A DNA stretch of 64,000 bases. It comes from Streptococcus ferus DSM 20646 (GTDB taxonomy: Bacteria > Bacillota > Bacilli > Lactobacillales > Streptococcaceae). The stretch is from NCBI RefSeq assembly GCF_000372425.1, contig NZ_AQVD01000002.1:407210-471209 (forward strand), given 5' to 3'. The translations under genes were made by a program, and so were the position numbers. Positions 1 to 8,531 of the stretch are shown here, piece by piece; position 1 is the first letter of the stretch; every line of letters begins with the position of its first letter. The notes under the pieces were generated by a model. It was not told where the DNA came from, did no database searches, and was given only the letters and a program-made list of their open reading frames with translations.

Positions 1-1
1 T

Positions 2-829
2 CTCAATATCAGTCCGGATCACATCGGACCTATTGAACACCCTACTTATGAGGATTATTTTTACCATAAACGGCTCTTGCTGGCTAACAGCCGCTACGCC
101 ATTGTCAACAGCCAGATGGACCATTTTGACTTCATCAAGGAAGAGCTTGCTGAAAAAGCCCATAATTTTTACGGGCGCTATTCGGACAATCCTATTTTGG
201 AGAGTAAGGCCTTCTCTTTCCAAGCGGCAGGGCAATTAGCTGGCCATTATGATATTCAGTTAATCGGTGACTTTAATCAAGAAAATGCTCTAGCCGCCGG
301 TCTGGCCTGTCTGAAACTCGGTGCCACCCCTGAAGATATTCGCAAGGGAATTGCCGAAACCTCTGTTCCCGGCCGTATGGAAGTCTTAACCCAGAAAAAT
401 GGTGCCAAGGTCTTTGTGGATTATGCTCATAATGGTGACAGTCTCAAAAAATTGCTCCAAGTCGTGAAACAACACCAGTCTGGTCAGCTGATTCTGATTT
501 TAGGAGCGCCAGGCAACAAAGGGGAAAGCCGCAGAAAAGATTTTGGCCAGGTTATCAATAACTATCCCGATTTACAGGTCATTCTGTCAGCAGATGATCC
601 TAATCATGAAGACCCCTTACAGATTTCTCAGGAAATTGCTAGCCATATTAACCGCCCAGTCGAGATTATTGTGGATCGTGAAGAAGCCATCGCTTATGCT
701 ATGCAGCTCACAAGCAAGCCAAGTGATGCCATTATCATTGCTGGCAAAGGAGCCGATGCTTTTCAGATTGTGGCAGGAAAACGGGCGGCCTATGCCGGTG
801 ATCTCCAAATCGCCAAAAACCATTTATAA
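2..829 (+). CDS. murE: UDP-N-acetylmuramyl tripeptide synthetase (L-lysine-adding type), 3' part
   Basis: Cytoplasmic Mur ligase that adds the third stem-peptide residue (lysine in streptococci) to UDP-MurNAc-L-Ala-D-Glu using ATP. The frame is open from base 2, so the gene starts outside the window; 275 C-terminal residues are present. Visible are [14 protein letters not shown] near the left edge, the central-to-C-terminal domain boundary region with [13 protein letters not shown], and [16 protein letters not shown], all typical of streptococcal MurE. The ATP-binding P-loop lies in the missing part. It is followed after 15 bp by a good terminator, so it ends its transcription unit. Assignment rests on family resemblance and is firm for Mur ligase; lysine specificity is inferred from the genus. 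Confidence 0.92.
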   Translation, partial: LNISPDHIGPIEHPTYEDYFYHKRLLLANSRYAIVNSQMDHFDFIKEELAEKAHNFYGRYSDNPILESKAFSFQAAGQLAGHYDIQLIGDFNQENALAAGLACLKLGATPEDIRKGIAETSVPGRMEVLTQKNGAKVFVDYAHNGDSLKKLLQVVKQHQSGQLILILGAPGNKGESRRKDFGQVINNYPDLQVILSADDPNHEDPLQISQEIASHINRPVEIIVDREEAIAYAMQLTSKPSDAIIIAGKGADAFQIVAGKRAAYAGDLQIAKNHL

Positions 830-846
830 CAATCATCTCATCATAA

Positions 847-873
847 GAGCAGCTCTAGGAGCTGTTCTTTTTT
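847..873 (+). terminator. Rho-independent terminator after murE
   Basis: Nine-base stem (847-855 with 859-867, one G-U pair) with a 3-nt loop, followed by six T residues (868-873). Confidence 0.85.
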
Positions 874-1011
874 AGCTAGAGTAGGGCATCCTCTTTGACA
901 GCACTCTTGCGCCTTCAAGACCTTATTGATAACCATTGTTATTATTCTTTTTAATCATTCTAAATAAATGTCTTTATTTTCCAAAAATTCCAATATTTTT
1001 GACAGATTCCT

Positions 1012-1039
1012 TTGTTTCAGGCTTTTTTTGTGCTATAAT
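1012..1039 (+). promoter_or_regulatory. Promoter of the siderophore uptake operon
   Basis: An extended -10 (TGC then TATAAT at 1034-1039) lies 16 bp after a weak -35 TTGTTT (1012-1017), upstream of a strong ribosome binding site (AAAGGAGG) for the ATPase gene. A small dyad ATAAC-CATT-GTTAT at 929-942 lies about 90 bp further upstream; its role is unknown. Confidence 0.7.
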
Positions 1040-1070
1040 TTAAAAACATCTTTAAAGAAAGGAGGCTACT

Positions 1071-1853
1071 ATGTCAGATATTCGTGCTGAATCCATCCAG
1101 GTGGCTTATGACCAAAAACGTGTGTTGGACAATTTATCTGTTGCCATTCCGGACCAGAAAATAACGACCATTATCGGGGCAAATGGCTGCGGCAAATCTA
1201 CTCTGCTCAAAGCTTTGACCCGTATTCAGCCTATTCAAAAAGGGGCTATTTTGCTTGATGGTCAGTCAATCGCCAAGCTTCCAACCAAGGAAGTGGCCAA
1301 AAAAATGGCACTTTTGCCCCAAGTTTTAGAAGCCAATCAAGGGATTTCAGTATATGAATTAGTTTCATACGGCCGCTTCCCTCATCAAAAATATTTGGGG
1401 AGTCTGTCGCAACAGGATCGCAATGCCATTCATTGGGCTATGGAAGTTACCAAGGTAACCGCATTTGCCGATATGGATGTTGATAGTCTGTCTGGCGGTC
1501 AGCGCCAGCGTGTCTGGATTGCTATGGCTTTAGCTCAGGACACCGATACTATCTTTCTGGATGAACCAACAACCTATCTAGACATGAACCATCAGTTAGA
1601 AGTTTTGGAACTTTTGCAAAGGCTCAACAAAGAGAGCCATAAAACCATCGTGATGGTGCTGCACGACCTCAACCTCTCAGCTCGCTTTTCAGATTACCTG
1701 ATTGCCATGAAAGCCGGACAGATCAAATATCAAGGCAAGGCAGAAACACTCATGACAGCGGATATTCTCAGAGATGTCTTTCAGATTGAGGCCCAATTAA
1801 CAGAAGATCCTATTCACAAAAGACCCATTCTACTGACTTATCAGTTATTATAG
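1071..1853 (+). CDS. fhuC: Iron-siderophore (ferrichrome-type) ABC transporter ATPase
   Basis: ATPase that powers import of a ferric siderophore together with the three following genes. The 260-residue protein has Walker A GANGCGKST (residues 36-44), signature LSGGQRQR (140-147), Walker B TIFLDEP with the following TTYLD, and an H-loop in VLHDLNLS. Length and the TTYLDMNHQ stretch fit the FepC/FhuC family. The start is fixed by AAAGGAGG seven bases upstream. First gene of the operon ATPase-lipoprotein-permease-permease; the next gene begins about 20 bp downstream. The exact substrate (ferrichrome, another hydroxamate, or haem) cannot be read from sequence. Confidence 0.88.
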   Translation: MSDIRAESIQVAYDQKRVLDNLSVAIPDQKITTIIGANGCGKSTLLKALTRIQPIQKGAILLDGQSIAKLPTKEVAKKMALLPQVLEANQGISVYELVSYGRFPHQKYLGSLSQQDRNAIHWAMEVTKVTAFADMDVDSLSGGQRQRVWIAMALAQDTDTIFLDEPTTYLDMNHQLEVLELLQRLNKESHKTIVMVLHDLNLSARFSDYLIAMKAGQIKYQGKAETLMTADILRDVFQIEAQLTEDPIHKRPILLTYQLL

Positions 1854-1873
1854 ATTACTTAGGAGTATTGAAA

Positions 1874-2824
1874 ATGAAAAAATATATAACCGTTATAACG
1901 CTTTTTTTGGCCGTTTTAGCGCTGGCAGCTTGCAGCAATACCTCATCTTCTAAGAAGGAGACAAGTTCTGACAGCTCCCAATTATCCTCAAAGCCTAAAA
2001 TTAAAGGCTTCTCATACTACGGTGATGTTCCCCAAAACCCTAAAAAGGTTGTCAACTTTGCCTACTCTTATACAGGCTACCTCTTAAAATTAGGTATCAA
2101 GGTTTCGAGCTACTCACTTGATTTGGAAAAAGACAGTCCTGCTTTTGGTGATCAGCTCAAAAAAGCCAAGCAGCTTACTTCTGATGATACTGAAGCCATC
2201 GCAGCACAGGAACCTGACTTAATTATCGCCTTTTCAACAGATAAAAATCTTGATAAATTGAAAAAAATAGCTCCTGTCCTTGTCATCGAATATGCTTCCA
2301 GCGATTATCTGGATATGATGACCCACCTAGGGAAAGTCTTTGGCAAAGAAGACCAAGCTCAAAAATGGCTCTCCAGCTGGAAAGCGAAGGTTGCCAAGGC
2401 TAAAAAAGACCTCAGCAGCCAGCTATCAGCTCAGACAACATTTACGGTCATGGATTTTTACGACAAAAACATTTTCCTCTACGGGAACAACTGGGGACGC
2501 GGTGGTGAACTGATTTATGATTCACTAGGCTACAAGGCTCCTGAAAAAGTCCAAACAGATGTTATTAACAAAGACGGTTGGTTCGGTGTCTCTCAGGAAG
2601 TCATCGGAGATTATATCGGAGATTATGCCGTTGTCAATGTGAATCAGTCAACCAAAGAAGCTGCAGCGTCGCTGAAGGAAAGTGATGTTTGGAAAAACAT
2701 TCCGGCTGTTCAAAAAGGACAGGTACTGGAAGTTGATTATAACCTTTTCTATTTCTCTGACCCCATGTCCCTAGACAAGCAGCTGCCTGCTTTTGTTAAG
2801 GCTGTCAAGAAAGCCAATCAATAA
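1874..2824 (+). CDS. fhuD: Siderophore-binding lipoprotein of ABC importer
   Basis: Extracellular substrate-binding lipoprotein that captures the ferric siderophore and delivers it to the permease pair. It has a type II signal peptide ending in lipobox LAAC with the lipidated cysteine at residue 20, a serine-rich linker, and a periplasmic-binding-protein fold of the FepB/BtuF class (for example VVNFAYSYTGYLLKLGIKV, then EPDLIIAF). The ATG at 1874 is preferred to an in-frame TTG at 1868 because the AGGAG at 1861 is correctly spaced only for the ATG. 316 residues, normal for the family. Ligand identity is inferred from the gene set, not seen. Confidence 0.88.
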   Translation: MKKYITVITLFLAVLALAACSNTSSSKKETSSDSSQLSSKPKIKGFSYYGDVPQNPKKVVNFAYSYTGYLLKLGIKVSSYSLDLEKDSPAFGDQLKKAKQLTSDDTEAIAAQEPDLIIAFSTDKNLDKLKKIAPVLVIEYASSDYLDMMTHLGKVFGKEDQAQKWLSSWKAKVAKAKKDLSSQLSAQTTFTVMDFYDKNIFLYGNNWGRGGELIYDSLGYKAPEKVQTDVINKDGWFGVSQEVIGDYIGDYAVVNVNQSTKEAAASLKESDVWKNIPAVQKGQVLEVDYNLFYFSDPMSLDKQLPAFVKAVKKANQ

Positions 2825-2840
2825 CAGAAAGAGCATTGTT

Positions 2841-3866
2841 ATGAACACGAAAGCTCGCGTTTTCAGCCAGAAAAATAAGTCAAATCGCCTTTGGCTTGTT
2901 TTTTTCATCATGCTGGTCTTATTACTCATTGGCTGGTATCTGAGCCTAAGACTGGGTGCTGTCAATTACAGTCATGATCAGCTTTTAGCTACTCTTAAAC
3001 ACCCTTTTCAGGATTCTAATACTCAAGATGTTATCATTGACCTGCGTCTGCCTCGTATTCTAGCTGCCAGCCTAGTTGGTGCCGCTATGGCCCAGGCTGG
3101 TGCTATCATGCAGGGTATTACGCGTAATCCTATCGCAGATCCTGGGCTTCTGGGAATCAATGCCGGGGCTGGTCTGGCACTTATCTTAGCCTATGCCTTT
3201 TTTGGCAGTTTGCACTACAGTCTCATTTTGCTCGTTTGTTTAATTGGCTCAACCCTGGCCGCCGTATTGATTTTTGGACTCTCTTATCAGCCGCGTAAGG
3301 GCTATCACCAGCTGCGCTTAATTTTAGCAGGTGCCATGATAGCAACCTTATTCTCAGCTCTTGGACAGGCTGTAACACTCTATTTTGATCTTTCCACAAC
3401 GGTTATCGGCTGGCAAGCCGGCGGACTGGCTCAGCTCAATTGGAACATGCTGGCTGTTATTGCGCCTATTATCCTTATTGGTTTGGCTCTGTCGCAGCTT
3501 TTCGCCCACCAGCTAACGATTCTGAGCCTCGATGAAACTGTCGCCAAGGCGTTGGGACAGGCCACTTTGACCATAACGATGCTTTTGTTGGGAATCGTTC
3601 TTTTACTCTCCGCCGCATCCGTGGCCCTCATCGGAAGCATTGCTTTTGTGGGACTCATTATTCCCCATTTTATCGGTTTATTTGTTGCCAAAGATTACCG
3701 TCTGCTGCTGCCTCTGACAGCTTTTGCTGGGGCGACCTTCATGATCTGGGTTGATTTAATCAGCCGAACCATCAATCCTCCTGCAGAAACACCGATCAAT
3801 GCTATCATCAGCATTATTGGCCTACCATGCTTCCTCTGGCTAATCAGAAAGGGGAAGAACCTATGA
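2841..3866 (+). CDS. fhuB: FecCD-family siderophore permease, subunit 1
   Basis: Multi-spanning membrane subunit of the siderophore importer. 341 residues with about ten hydrophobic segments and FecCD family marks: LRLPRILAASLVGAAMAQAG, followed by ITRNPIADPGLLGINAGAGL, and the coupling-helix region LDETVAKALG. The ATG at 2841 is chosen although an in-frame ATG exists at 2793, because the earlier one lies inside the upstream gene. The 3' end overlaps the next permease gene by 4 bases (ATGA), indicating translational coupling and a 1:1 heterodimer. Confidence 0.88.
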   Translation: MNTKARVFSQKNKSNRLWLVFFIMLVLLLIGWYLSLRLGAVNYSHDQLLATLKHPFQDSNTQDVIIDLRLPRILAASLVGAAMAQAGAIMQGITRNPIADPGLLGINAGAGLALILAYAFFGSLHYSLILLVCLIGSTLAAVLIFGLSYQPRKGYHQLRLILAGAMIATLFSALGQAVTLYFDLSTTVIGWQAGGLAQLNWNMLAVIAPIILIGLALSQLFAHQLTILSLDETVAKALGQATLTITMLLLGIVLLLSAASVALIGSIAFVGLIIPHFIGLFVAKDYRLLLPLTAFAGATFMIWVDLISRTINPPAETPINAIISIIGLPCFLWLIRKGKNL

Positions 3867-4864
3867 AACATTCTAAAACAGTCAGCAGTTTTGCTCTTTT
3901 GCTGTCACTTCTTGCCCTTCTCTTTCTGTTATCCCTATCCGTAGGCTATGCCCAGTCCTCGCTGATCGATATCCTTAACATCCCTTTCGGAAAGGCTAGC
4001 TCCGCCATGGTCTTTATCGTCACGCAAATCCGCTTGCCTCGAATTCTGGCCTGTATGCTGGGGGGCGCCGCCCTAGCTGTGTCAGGGATGCTATTACAGA
4101 CCCTAACCAAGAATCCCCTTGCAGATTCTGGGATCCTTGGTGTCAATACGGGTTCCGGTCTAGTCATTACCATTGCTATTGGCCTCATCGATGTCTCTCA
4201 GCCAGCGGGCATTCGGCTTTTGCCACTCTTGGCTATGTTCGGCGGGATAAGCACCATTTTTTTGGTCTACCTTATTTCCCGTAAAACAAATCACAGCATC
4301 AGTCCGACGCGCCTGATTATTACAGGGGTAGGTCTGTCATCCATGCTCTCTGGTGTGATGGTTTCAATTATCAGTAAGTTGGATAACAATAAAATGGACT
4401 ATGTCATCTCTTGGCTGAGCGGTACGGTCAGCGGAGACAATTGGGAAACCTTAGTCCTTTTTACCCCTATACTGCTGGTACTTTTGCTACTAGCTTACAG
4501 CCGCAGCCACTCTCTAAACATCATGAACCTTAACGAACATACTGCGCTAGCGTTAGGGCTTCATCTCAAAAAAGAAAGAGGCATTATCCTCATCTTATCA
4601 ACAGCACTGGCTTCTCTGAGTGTTGTTCTAGTTGGGAATATCACCTTTGTTGGTCTGGTTGCGGGGCACATTACGCGGCAATTTCTGGGCAGTGATCACC
4701 GAATCACTCTTCCTGCTACAATGCTAACCGGTATGATCATTCTACTCGCAGCAGATACTATCGGACGGGTGCTTCTTGTTGGGACGGGTATTCCTACTGG
4801 TATTATTGTCTCCGTTATTGGTGCTCCTTATTTTCTTTATTTAATGACACGGTTGGAGACATAA
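3863..4864 (+). CDS. fhuG: FecCD-family siderophore permease, subunit 2
   Basis: Partner permease of the preceding gene; 333 residues, mostly hydrophobic, with the same family blocks (IRLPRILACMLGGAALAVSG, LTKNPLADSGILGVNTGSGL, LNEHTALALG). The start ATG at 3863 sits in an ATGA overlap with the upstream stop and has AAAGGGGA eight bases before it; an in-frame ATG at 3827 lies within the upstream gene and has no such site. Last gene of the operon, converging on the PEBP gene with only 32 bp between them. Confidence 0.88.
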   Translation: MKHSKTVSSFALLLSLLALLFLLSLSVGYAQSSLIDILNIPFGKASSAMVFIVTQIRLPRILACMLGGAALAVSGMLLQTLTKNPLADSGILGVNTGSGLVITIAIGLIDVSQPAGIRLLPLLAMFGGISTIFLVYLISRKTNHSISPTRLIITGVGLSSMLSGVMVSIISKLDNNKMDYVISWLSGTVSGDNWETLVLFTPILLVLLLLAYSRSHSLNIMNLNEHTALALGLHLKKERGIILILSTALASLSVVLVGNITFVGLVAGHITRQFLGSDHRITLPATMLTGMIILLAADTIGRVLLVGTGIPTGIIVSVIGAPYFLYLMTRLET

Positions 4865-4895
4865 AAAATGAGCCAGGCATTGCACTGCCGACTCA
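4863..4895 (-). terminator. Terminator of the PEBP gene
   Basis: Imperfect hairpin (4869-4895) followed on the minus strand by six U residues (A-run 4863-4868). It lies between convergent genes and could also slow transcription from the other side. Confidence 0.6.
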
Positions 4896-4896
4896 C

Positions 4897-5406
4897 TTAC
4901 GCCATCATTGGTCTGGAATCTTGATTCCAGATTTTTTTATTGCCAAAAGAAGCTGTCAGTTGTCCCTTTTGCAGGATATGCCCCCGCATAGCTCTTAAAA
5001 GGTTACTTTTTCGCGTCCAGCGATTCAAACTTAAGGAACAGTCTAAACTGTAAATCGTAAAGCGATATTGATGGTTTTGACCTAGCGGAGGTTTTGGACC
5101 GGCATAACGATACCAGCCGTAGGCTATCCCTTGCCTAGCTCCTTGAGGGGTTGCTACTTCAAAACCCTGAGGCAAATTGTCCTTAATGTGACTGGAAGCC
5201 GGAAGATTCCAGATAAGCCAATGGGTGAATTCCTTTTTAAGAGGATGGGTCAAATCTTCCAAAGTAATAGCAAGTGTTTGGGCTTGAGGAGAAAGATTCT
5301 TGATGTAAAATTCAGGTGACCTGTCTTCTCCCTTTCCTGTATGTTCAAGCGGAAATTCTCCCCCCTCAGGAATAGTTGGACAACTAAAATCTAACCTTTC
5401 TATCAT
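4897..5406 (-). CDS. YbhB/YbcL family (PEBP-like, Raf-kinase-inhibitor-like) protein
   Basis: Small soluble protein of the phosphatidylethanolamine-binding family, found in all domains, with an anion-binding pocket; its bacterial role is not established. 169 residues with family blocks SPEFYIKNLSPQAQTLAI, HWLIWNLPAS, YGWYRYAGPKPPLGQNHQYR and IYSLD. The start at 5406 (MIERLDF) is chosen because GGGAGGTG stands seven bases before it; an ATG eight codons upstream (5430) overlaps that site. It follows the DUF1803-like gene by 26 bp and is probably transcribed with it. Confidence 0.8.
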   Translation of the reverse strand: MIERLDFSCPTIPEGGEFPLEHTGKGEDRSPEFYIKNLSPQAQTLAITLEDLTHPLKKEFTHWLIWNLPASSHIKDNLPQGFEVATPQGARQGIAYGWYRYAGPKPPLGQNHQYRFTIYSLDCSLSLNRWTRKSNLLRAMRGHILQKGQLTASFGNKKIWNQDSRPMMA

Positions 5407-5432
5407 GTCAAACACCTCCCTTCTACCCATTT

Positions 5433-6086
5433 CTAAGAGGAACTAAACACCAAGTTTTGCTTATCAAAGACCATTCGCAACTCGTAGTTATCATCGGTAC
5501 TTTTCTCAAGATAGCCTAACAATTCTAAAGCCTGAACAAAGATATCCGGACGCTTCTGCTTGACCACATCCTTACGACCAAACTTCAACAAAAAAGTCGT
5601 CATATACTTGAGGGCATACTCCTGATTAACATCACCCAAAAGCTGATAGAGCGGCTGTTGGCTATCCGATAGAGGCAAACCTTCTCTTAACTTATAAAAA
5701 TAATTGGACAAGGTCGGCTCCTCTCTGCTGATCCCTGTCTGCTCAACAATAACAGCTTCGTTAGTCTGGTTACCCAATTCGGTCTGGAACGTTAAAGAGA
5801 GAAGTTCCTCATAGACAGAACTGTCCGTATCGACAAAGATCTGCTGATCCAACTGGATATGGTCTGTATCAGTTACCAAGGTAAATTGATTACAGTAACG
5901 CTTATCCTTACGCTTGATGTAGCCTGCCTGAACATAGGCCTCTATAGAACGTTCGAGATGACTAACGTGAGAAAAGACCTGTTTAAGCTGACGCAGAGTC
6001 ACCTCGTCATGAGCTGCCAAATACTGAATCAAGTCATTAAAAAAAGGCTGTCGCGTCAGTTTGGTCGGGTTCAAAATGCTTATCAT
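5433..6086 (-). CDS. DUF1803-like streptococcal protein of unknown function
   Basis: 217 residues, soluble, no signal peptide or membrane segment. The N-terminal part (NPTKLTRQPFFNDLIQYLAA, then a helical stretch with LRQLKQVFSHVSHLERSIEA) resembles the DUF1803 family seen mostly in streptococci and reads like a small helix-turn-helix-type fold; function is not known to me. The codon usage is ordinary. No Shine-Dalgarno precedes the ATG; a TATAAT -10 box ends only six bases before it, so the message may be leaderless (see findings). It is followed by the PEBP gene. Confidence 0.7.
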   Translation of the reverse strand: MISILNPTKLTRQPFFNDLIQYLAAHDEVTLRQLKQVFSHVSHLERSIEAYVQAGYIKRKDKRYCNQFTLVTDTDHIQLDQQIFVDTDSSVYEELLSLTFQTELGNQTNEAVIVEQTGISREEPTLSNYFYKLREGLPLSDSQQPLYQLLGDVNQEYALKYMTTFLLKFGRKDVVKQKRPDIFVQALELLGYLEKSTDDNYELRMVFDKQNLVFSSS

Positions 6087-6092
6087 ATGTCA

Positions 6093-6098
6093 ATTATA
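6093..6098 (-). promoter_or_regulatory. Extended -10 box abutting the DUF1803-like start codon
   Basis: On the minus strand TGT precedes TATAAT, and six bases (TGACAT) separate it from the ATG at 6086. Initiation at the usual distance would fall on or next to the A of the ATG. No good -35 is seen. Confidence 0.6.
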
Positions 6099-6181
6099 AC
6101 ATGTTCCGTGCAAAGAAGCTTTCTAAAAGCTGGCATAATACGCCCTTAAAACCATCTTAGAGCCTTCTAAAGTCACCTCAA

Positions 6182-6207
6182 AAAAAGACAGCAAAAACTG
6201 TCTTTTT
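6182..6207 (-). terminator. Terminator of the FtsX-type ABC operon
   Basis: Ten-base stem with GACAG/CTGTC core, loop CAAAAA, and T-runs on both sides; it can act in either direction and lies four bases past the ATPase stop. Confidence 0.85.
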
Positions 6208-6210
6208 GGC

Positions 6211-6903
6211 TCAATGCCAGTCCTTCGAGAGCTCCGGCTCCTCTTCTCTGAGCAAGCCATCTTCAATGATCAATAAGCGATCGCAATAGGCAATCAAACG
6301 CCGATCATGTGTCACCATGAGGATAGCCTTATTTTTTTCCTTGGCTTCTTTTGCCAATAGTTGGACAACTTCAAAAGCTCTTTCGGTGTCCAGACTGGCT
6401 GTTGGCTCGTCTGCCAAAATAATCGTCGGATCATTATAGAGGGCACGCGCGATAGCAACCCGCTGCCTCTGGCCACCAGATAGTTCTTCGGGATATTTAT
6501 TGGCTAAATCACTAATTCCCAATTGATCAAATAAAGCATTGGCATCTTCTCGCTGTTTCTCATGATCAATTTGATCCACCAAACGTAACTGATCTTTAAT
6601 CTTAAGAAAGGGCACAAGATTGGAGTCTTGCAGAATAAAGCCGACCTGATCAAAACGCATTTTGGCCCGCTCTTTTTCTTTTCGTGTGCTAAAAGGCTGA
6701 TTGTTCAGCCAGACCTGACCTTCTGATGGTTCCTGCAAACCTCCGATAATGGTTAAAAACGTACTTTTGCCTGAGCCAGAAGGTCCTACAACTGCGACAA
6801 ATTCCCCCTTCTTAATCGTGAGATTTGTCTCTTTTAGCGCCTCAATGGTCTCTTGACCGTCCTTATAATATTTTTTAATCTGCTTTAATTCAATGGCTGT
6901 CAT
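6211..6903 (-). CDS. ABC exporter ATPase (MacB/LolD/HrtA-like)
   Basis: ATPase paired with the FtsX-type permease just upstream. 230 residues: Walker A GPSGSGKST, signature LSGGQRQRVAIARAL, Walker B ILADEPTASLD, H-loop MVTHDRR. These fit the MacB/LolD class, whose members use ATP to drive a mechanotransmission-type permease rather than classical import. The start is supported by GGGAGG. It follows the permease by 10 bp, so both are made from one message, and is closed by a terminator. Substrate unknown; haem export (HrtAB-like) or peptide/antibiotic extrusion are possible. Confidence 0.85.
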   Translation of the reverse strand: MTAIELKQIKKYYKDGQETIEALKETNLTIKKGEFVAVVGPSGSGKSTFLTIIGGLQEPSEGQVWLNNQPFSTRKEKERAKMRFDQVGFILQDSNLVPFLKIKDQLRLVDQIDHEKQREDANALFDQLGISDLANKYPEELSGGQRQRVAIARALYNDPTIILADEPTASLDTERAFEVVQLLAKEAKEKNKAILMVTHDRRLIAYCDRLLIIEDGLLREEEPELSKDWH

Positions 6904-6913
6904 AATACCTCCC

Positions 6914-7960
6914 TTAACCGATAGCCTTCAAAGGATCCACTTTAACAATACTTAAGATGGAAAAAAGAGCTCCTAGCACTGCCATCAGTACCATTAATAC
7001 GCCAATCCCACTAAAGAAAAGGTAATTGACCTGGAAAGGAACTGCTACCGGTAAAATCAAAGCGGTCAAAAGCGTCAGCCCCATCCCCAAGCCTACCGCT
7101 ACCAGAGACAGCAAAAAGGTCTGCGCAATCACCGATTTTGCCAAATAAGCACTGGATACCCCTTGAGCCTTTAAGACACCAAAAATGGCTTTTTTCTGCA
7201 AGGTCAAGATATAAATAAAGATACCAATGACAAGGGCAGCAATCAAAATGAGGAAGCCGATCATAAAGGAAAAGGTTATATTTTGTGCCCGATAGCCAGG
7301 TAATTTTTCAATAAACTGGCTGATGGACAGCTTATCTAAGCCTTTCGGAAGCTGGCTGACTTTGCCACGAACCAGAACGGCACTAATCATTTTCGAACCT
7401 GTCTGTCCAGTTGCCTCATAAAACGTATCCTGCGACATATAAAGTACCGGCGACACATTAAAATTCGCCTTTTGCGTAAAGCCGACAATGGTCAATTCCT
7501 TCCCATCACTCAGTTTCAGCTGGTCACCGATGTTCAGGCCGTCACTGTCCTTTAGGCTAATATCTGCAACCACCTCTCCCTTTTCAGAAAACATTTTCCC
7601 TTCCACAAGATCAGGTCTTAAAAACTGATTTTTGATAATTCCAAAAAAGGTAACATCAATCTTATCTCCCTCATCATTCTTGACGGTCGCAGAAGACTGA
7701 ATCAATTCGGCTTTCTCAGGCGCCTTAATCTGATCGAATGCTTGCTGAGAAAAGTGTGATACTCTCAGACTGCCATTGGCCTCGTCTGTTAAAACAATCT
7801 GATCGGCCTGCCAAGTATCAACGGCCTCTCTGTTCTTTTGTGCCAAGCCGTAGGCCAAGCCCGTCAAAAAGAAAACAAGGTAGGCAATTAGAAACATCAG
7901 GCCAATCACTAAACTATAACGTAATTTGGAGTACTTAATCTCTCTCAGGGCTAAAAACAT
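6914..7960 (-). CDS. FtsX-like ABC permease
   Basis: Membrane partner of the neighbouring ATPase. 348 residues: one N-terminal membrane helix (about 14-38, within LRYSLVIGLMFLIAYLVFFL), a roughly 190-residue extracytoplasmic MacB_PCD-like domain, and three C-terminal helices in the FtsX fold, ending SIVKVDPLKAIG. The topology and size resemble HrtB/DevC-type permeases. Start supported by GGAGAAG. The substrate cannot be predicted. No regulator gene lies beside it, unlike many bacitracin or haem-responsive systems. Confidence 0.82.
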   Translation of the reverse strand: MFLALREIKYSKLRYSLVIGLMFLIAYLVFFLTGLAYGLAQKNREAVDTWQADQIVLTDEANGSLRVSHFSQQAFDQIKAPEKAELIQSSATVKNDEGDKIDVTFFGIIKNQFLRPDLVEGKMFSEKGEVVADISLKDSDGLNIGDQLKLSDGKELTIVGFTQKANFNVSPVLYMSQDTFYEATGQTGSKMISAVLVRGKVSQLPKGLDKLSISQFIEKLPGYRAQNITFSFMIGFLILIAALVIGIFIYILTLQKKAIFGVLKAQGVSSAYLAKSVIAQTFLLSLVAVGLGMGLTLLTALILPVAVPFQVNYLFFSGIGVLMVLMAVLGALFSILSIVKVDPLKAIG

Positions 7961-8030
7961 ACGGTTCTTCTCCTTTATCTTAAGACCATCTTACTACTTA
8001 TCCAGGAGAAAGTACATTTATACGACCTAA

Positions 8031-8051
8031 AAAAGAAGGGCTCTCCCTTCT
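8031..8051 (-). terminator. Terminator of the ppaC operon
   Basis: Seven-base perfect stem (AGAAGGG/CCCTTCT), 4-nt loop, then U residues on the minus strand. Confidence 0.8.
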
Positions 8052-8057
8052 TCTGTC

Positions 8058-8522
8058 TTATAAATAAGTGCCTTTCACCACAAAAAAGGTACCTCGAATC
8101 TCACCAGCTAATTTTGAGCGCTGACGGGCAAATTTAAACCTGCCTTCAAACTCTTTGGGAATATCAATGCCGTTAGACAGTTTGAAACCAACTGCCCGTT
8201 TGCCGCCCTCTTCAAGGGTATAAAGCACATTGACCGACAGGCCATTTTCGTAGTAGACATAGGACCAAAGAACTCCATCAACCTCAAATTGGGCGACGTT
8301 CAATGCTTTATAAGGGAAAACCATTTCCCTCTCCGCCAGAACTTTCTCAATGAAAGGCAAAACTTCCAGTTTCTCTTCAGGGGTGTAGACCTGGTAGTCC
8401 AGTTTGTATTTGTTCCAAAAATAGCGCGCCTCATTGGCACGAAGGCCTGCTAGGGCATCCGCCACAGGGCTCTCTTCGAGCCCAACGGTTTCGACGTTTT
8501 TAAAATTGACAGTATAAACCAC
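8058..8522 (-). CDS. Conserved hypothetical protein downstream of ppaC
   Basis: 154 residues, soluble, no recognised motif. The sequence is regular and charged (DALAGLRANEARYFWNKYK near the N-terminus, repeated beta-like VLYTLEEGG and FEGRFKFARQRSK further on). I do not recognise a family with a known function. It starts 9 bp after ppaC, is closed by a terminator, and so is co-transcribed with the pyrophosphatase; that linkage is the only functional hint. Good start context and normal codon use make it a real gene. Confidence 0.75.
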   Translation of the reverse strand: MVYTVNFKNVETVGLEESPVADALAGLRANEARYFWNKYKLDYQVYTPEEKLEVLPFIEKVLAEREMVFPYKALNVAQFEVDGVLWSYVYYENGLSVNVLYTLEEGGKRAVGFKLSNGIDIPKEFEGRFKFARQRSKLAGEIRGTFFVVKGTYL

Positions 8523-8531
8523 AAAATCTCC

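Noticed and set aside
999..1004. TTGACA as -35 of the siderophore operon
   Set aside because: It is 29 bp from the TATAAT; the weaker TTGTTT at 1012 has a workable 16-bp spacing with an extended -10.
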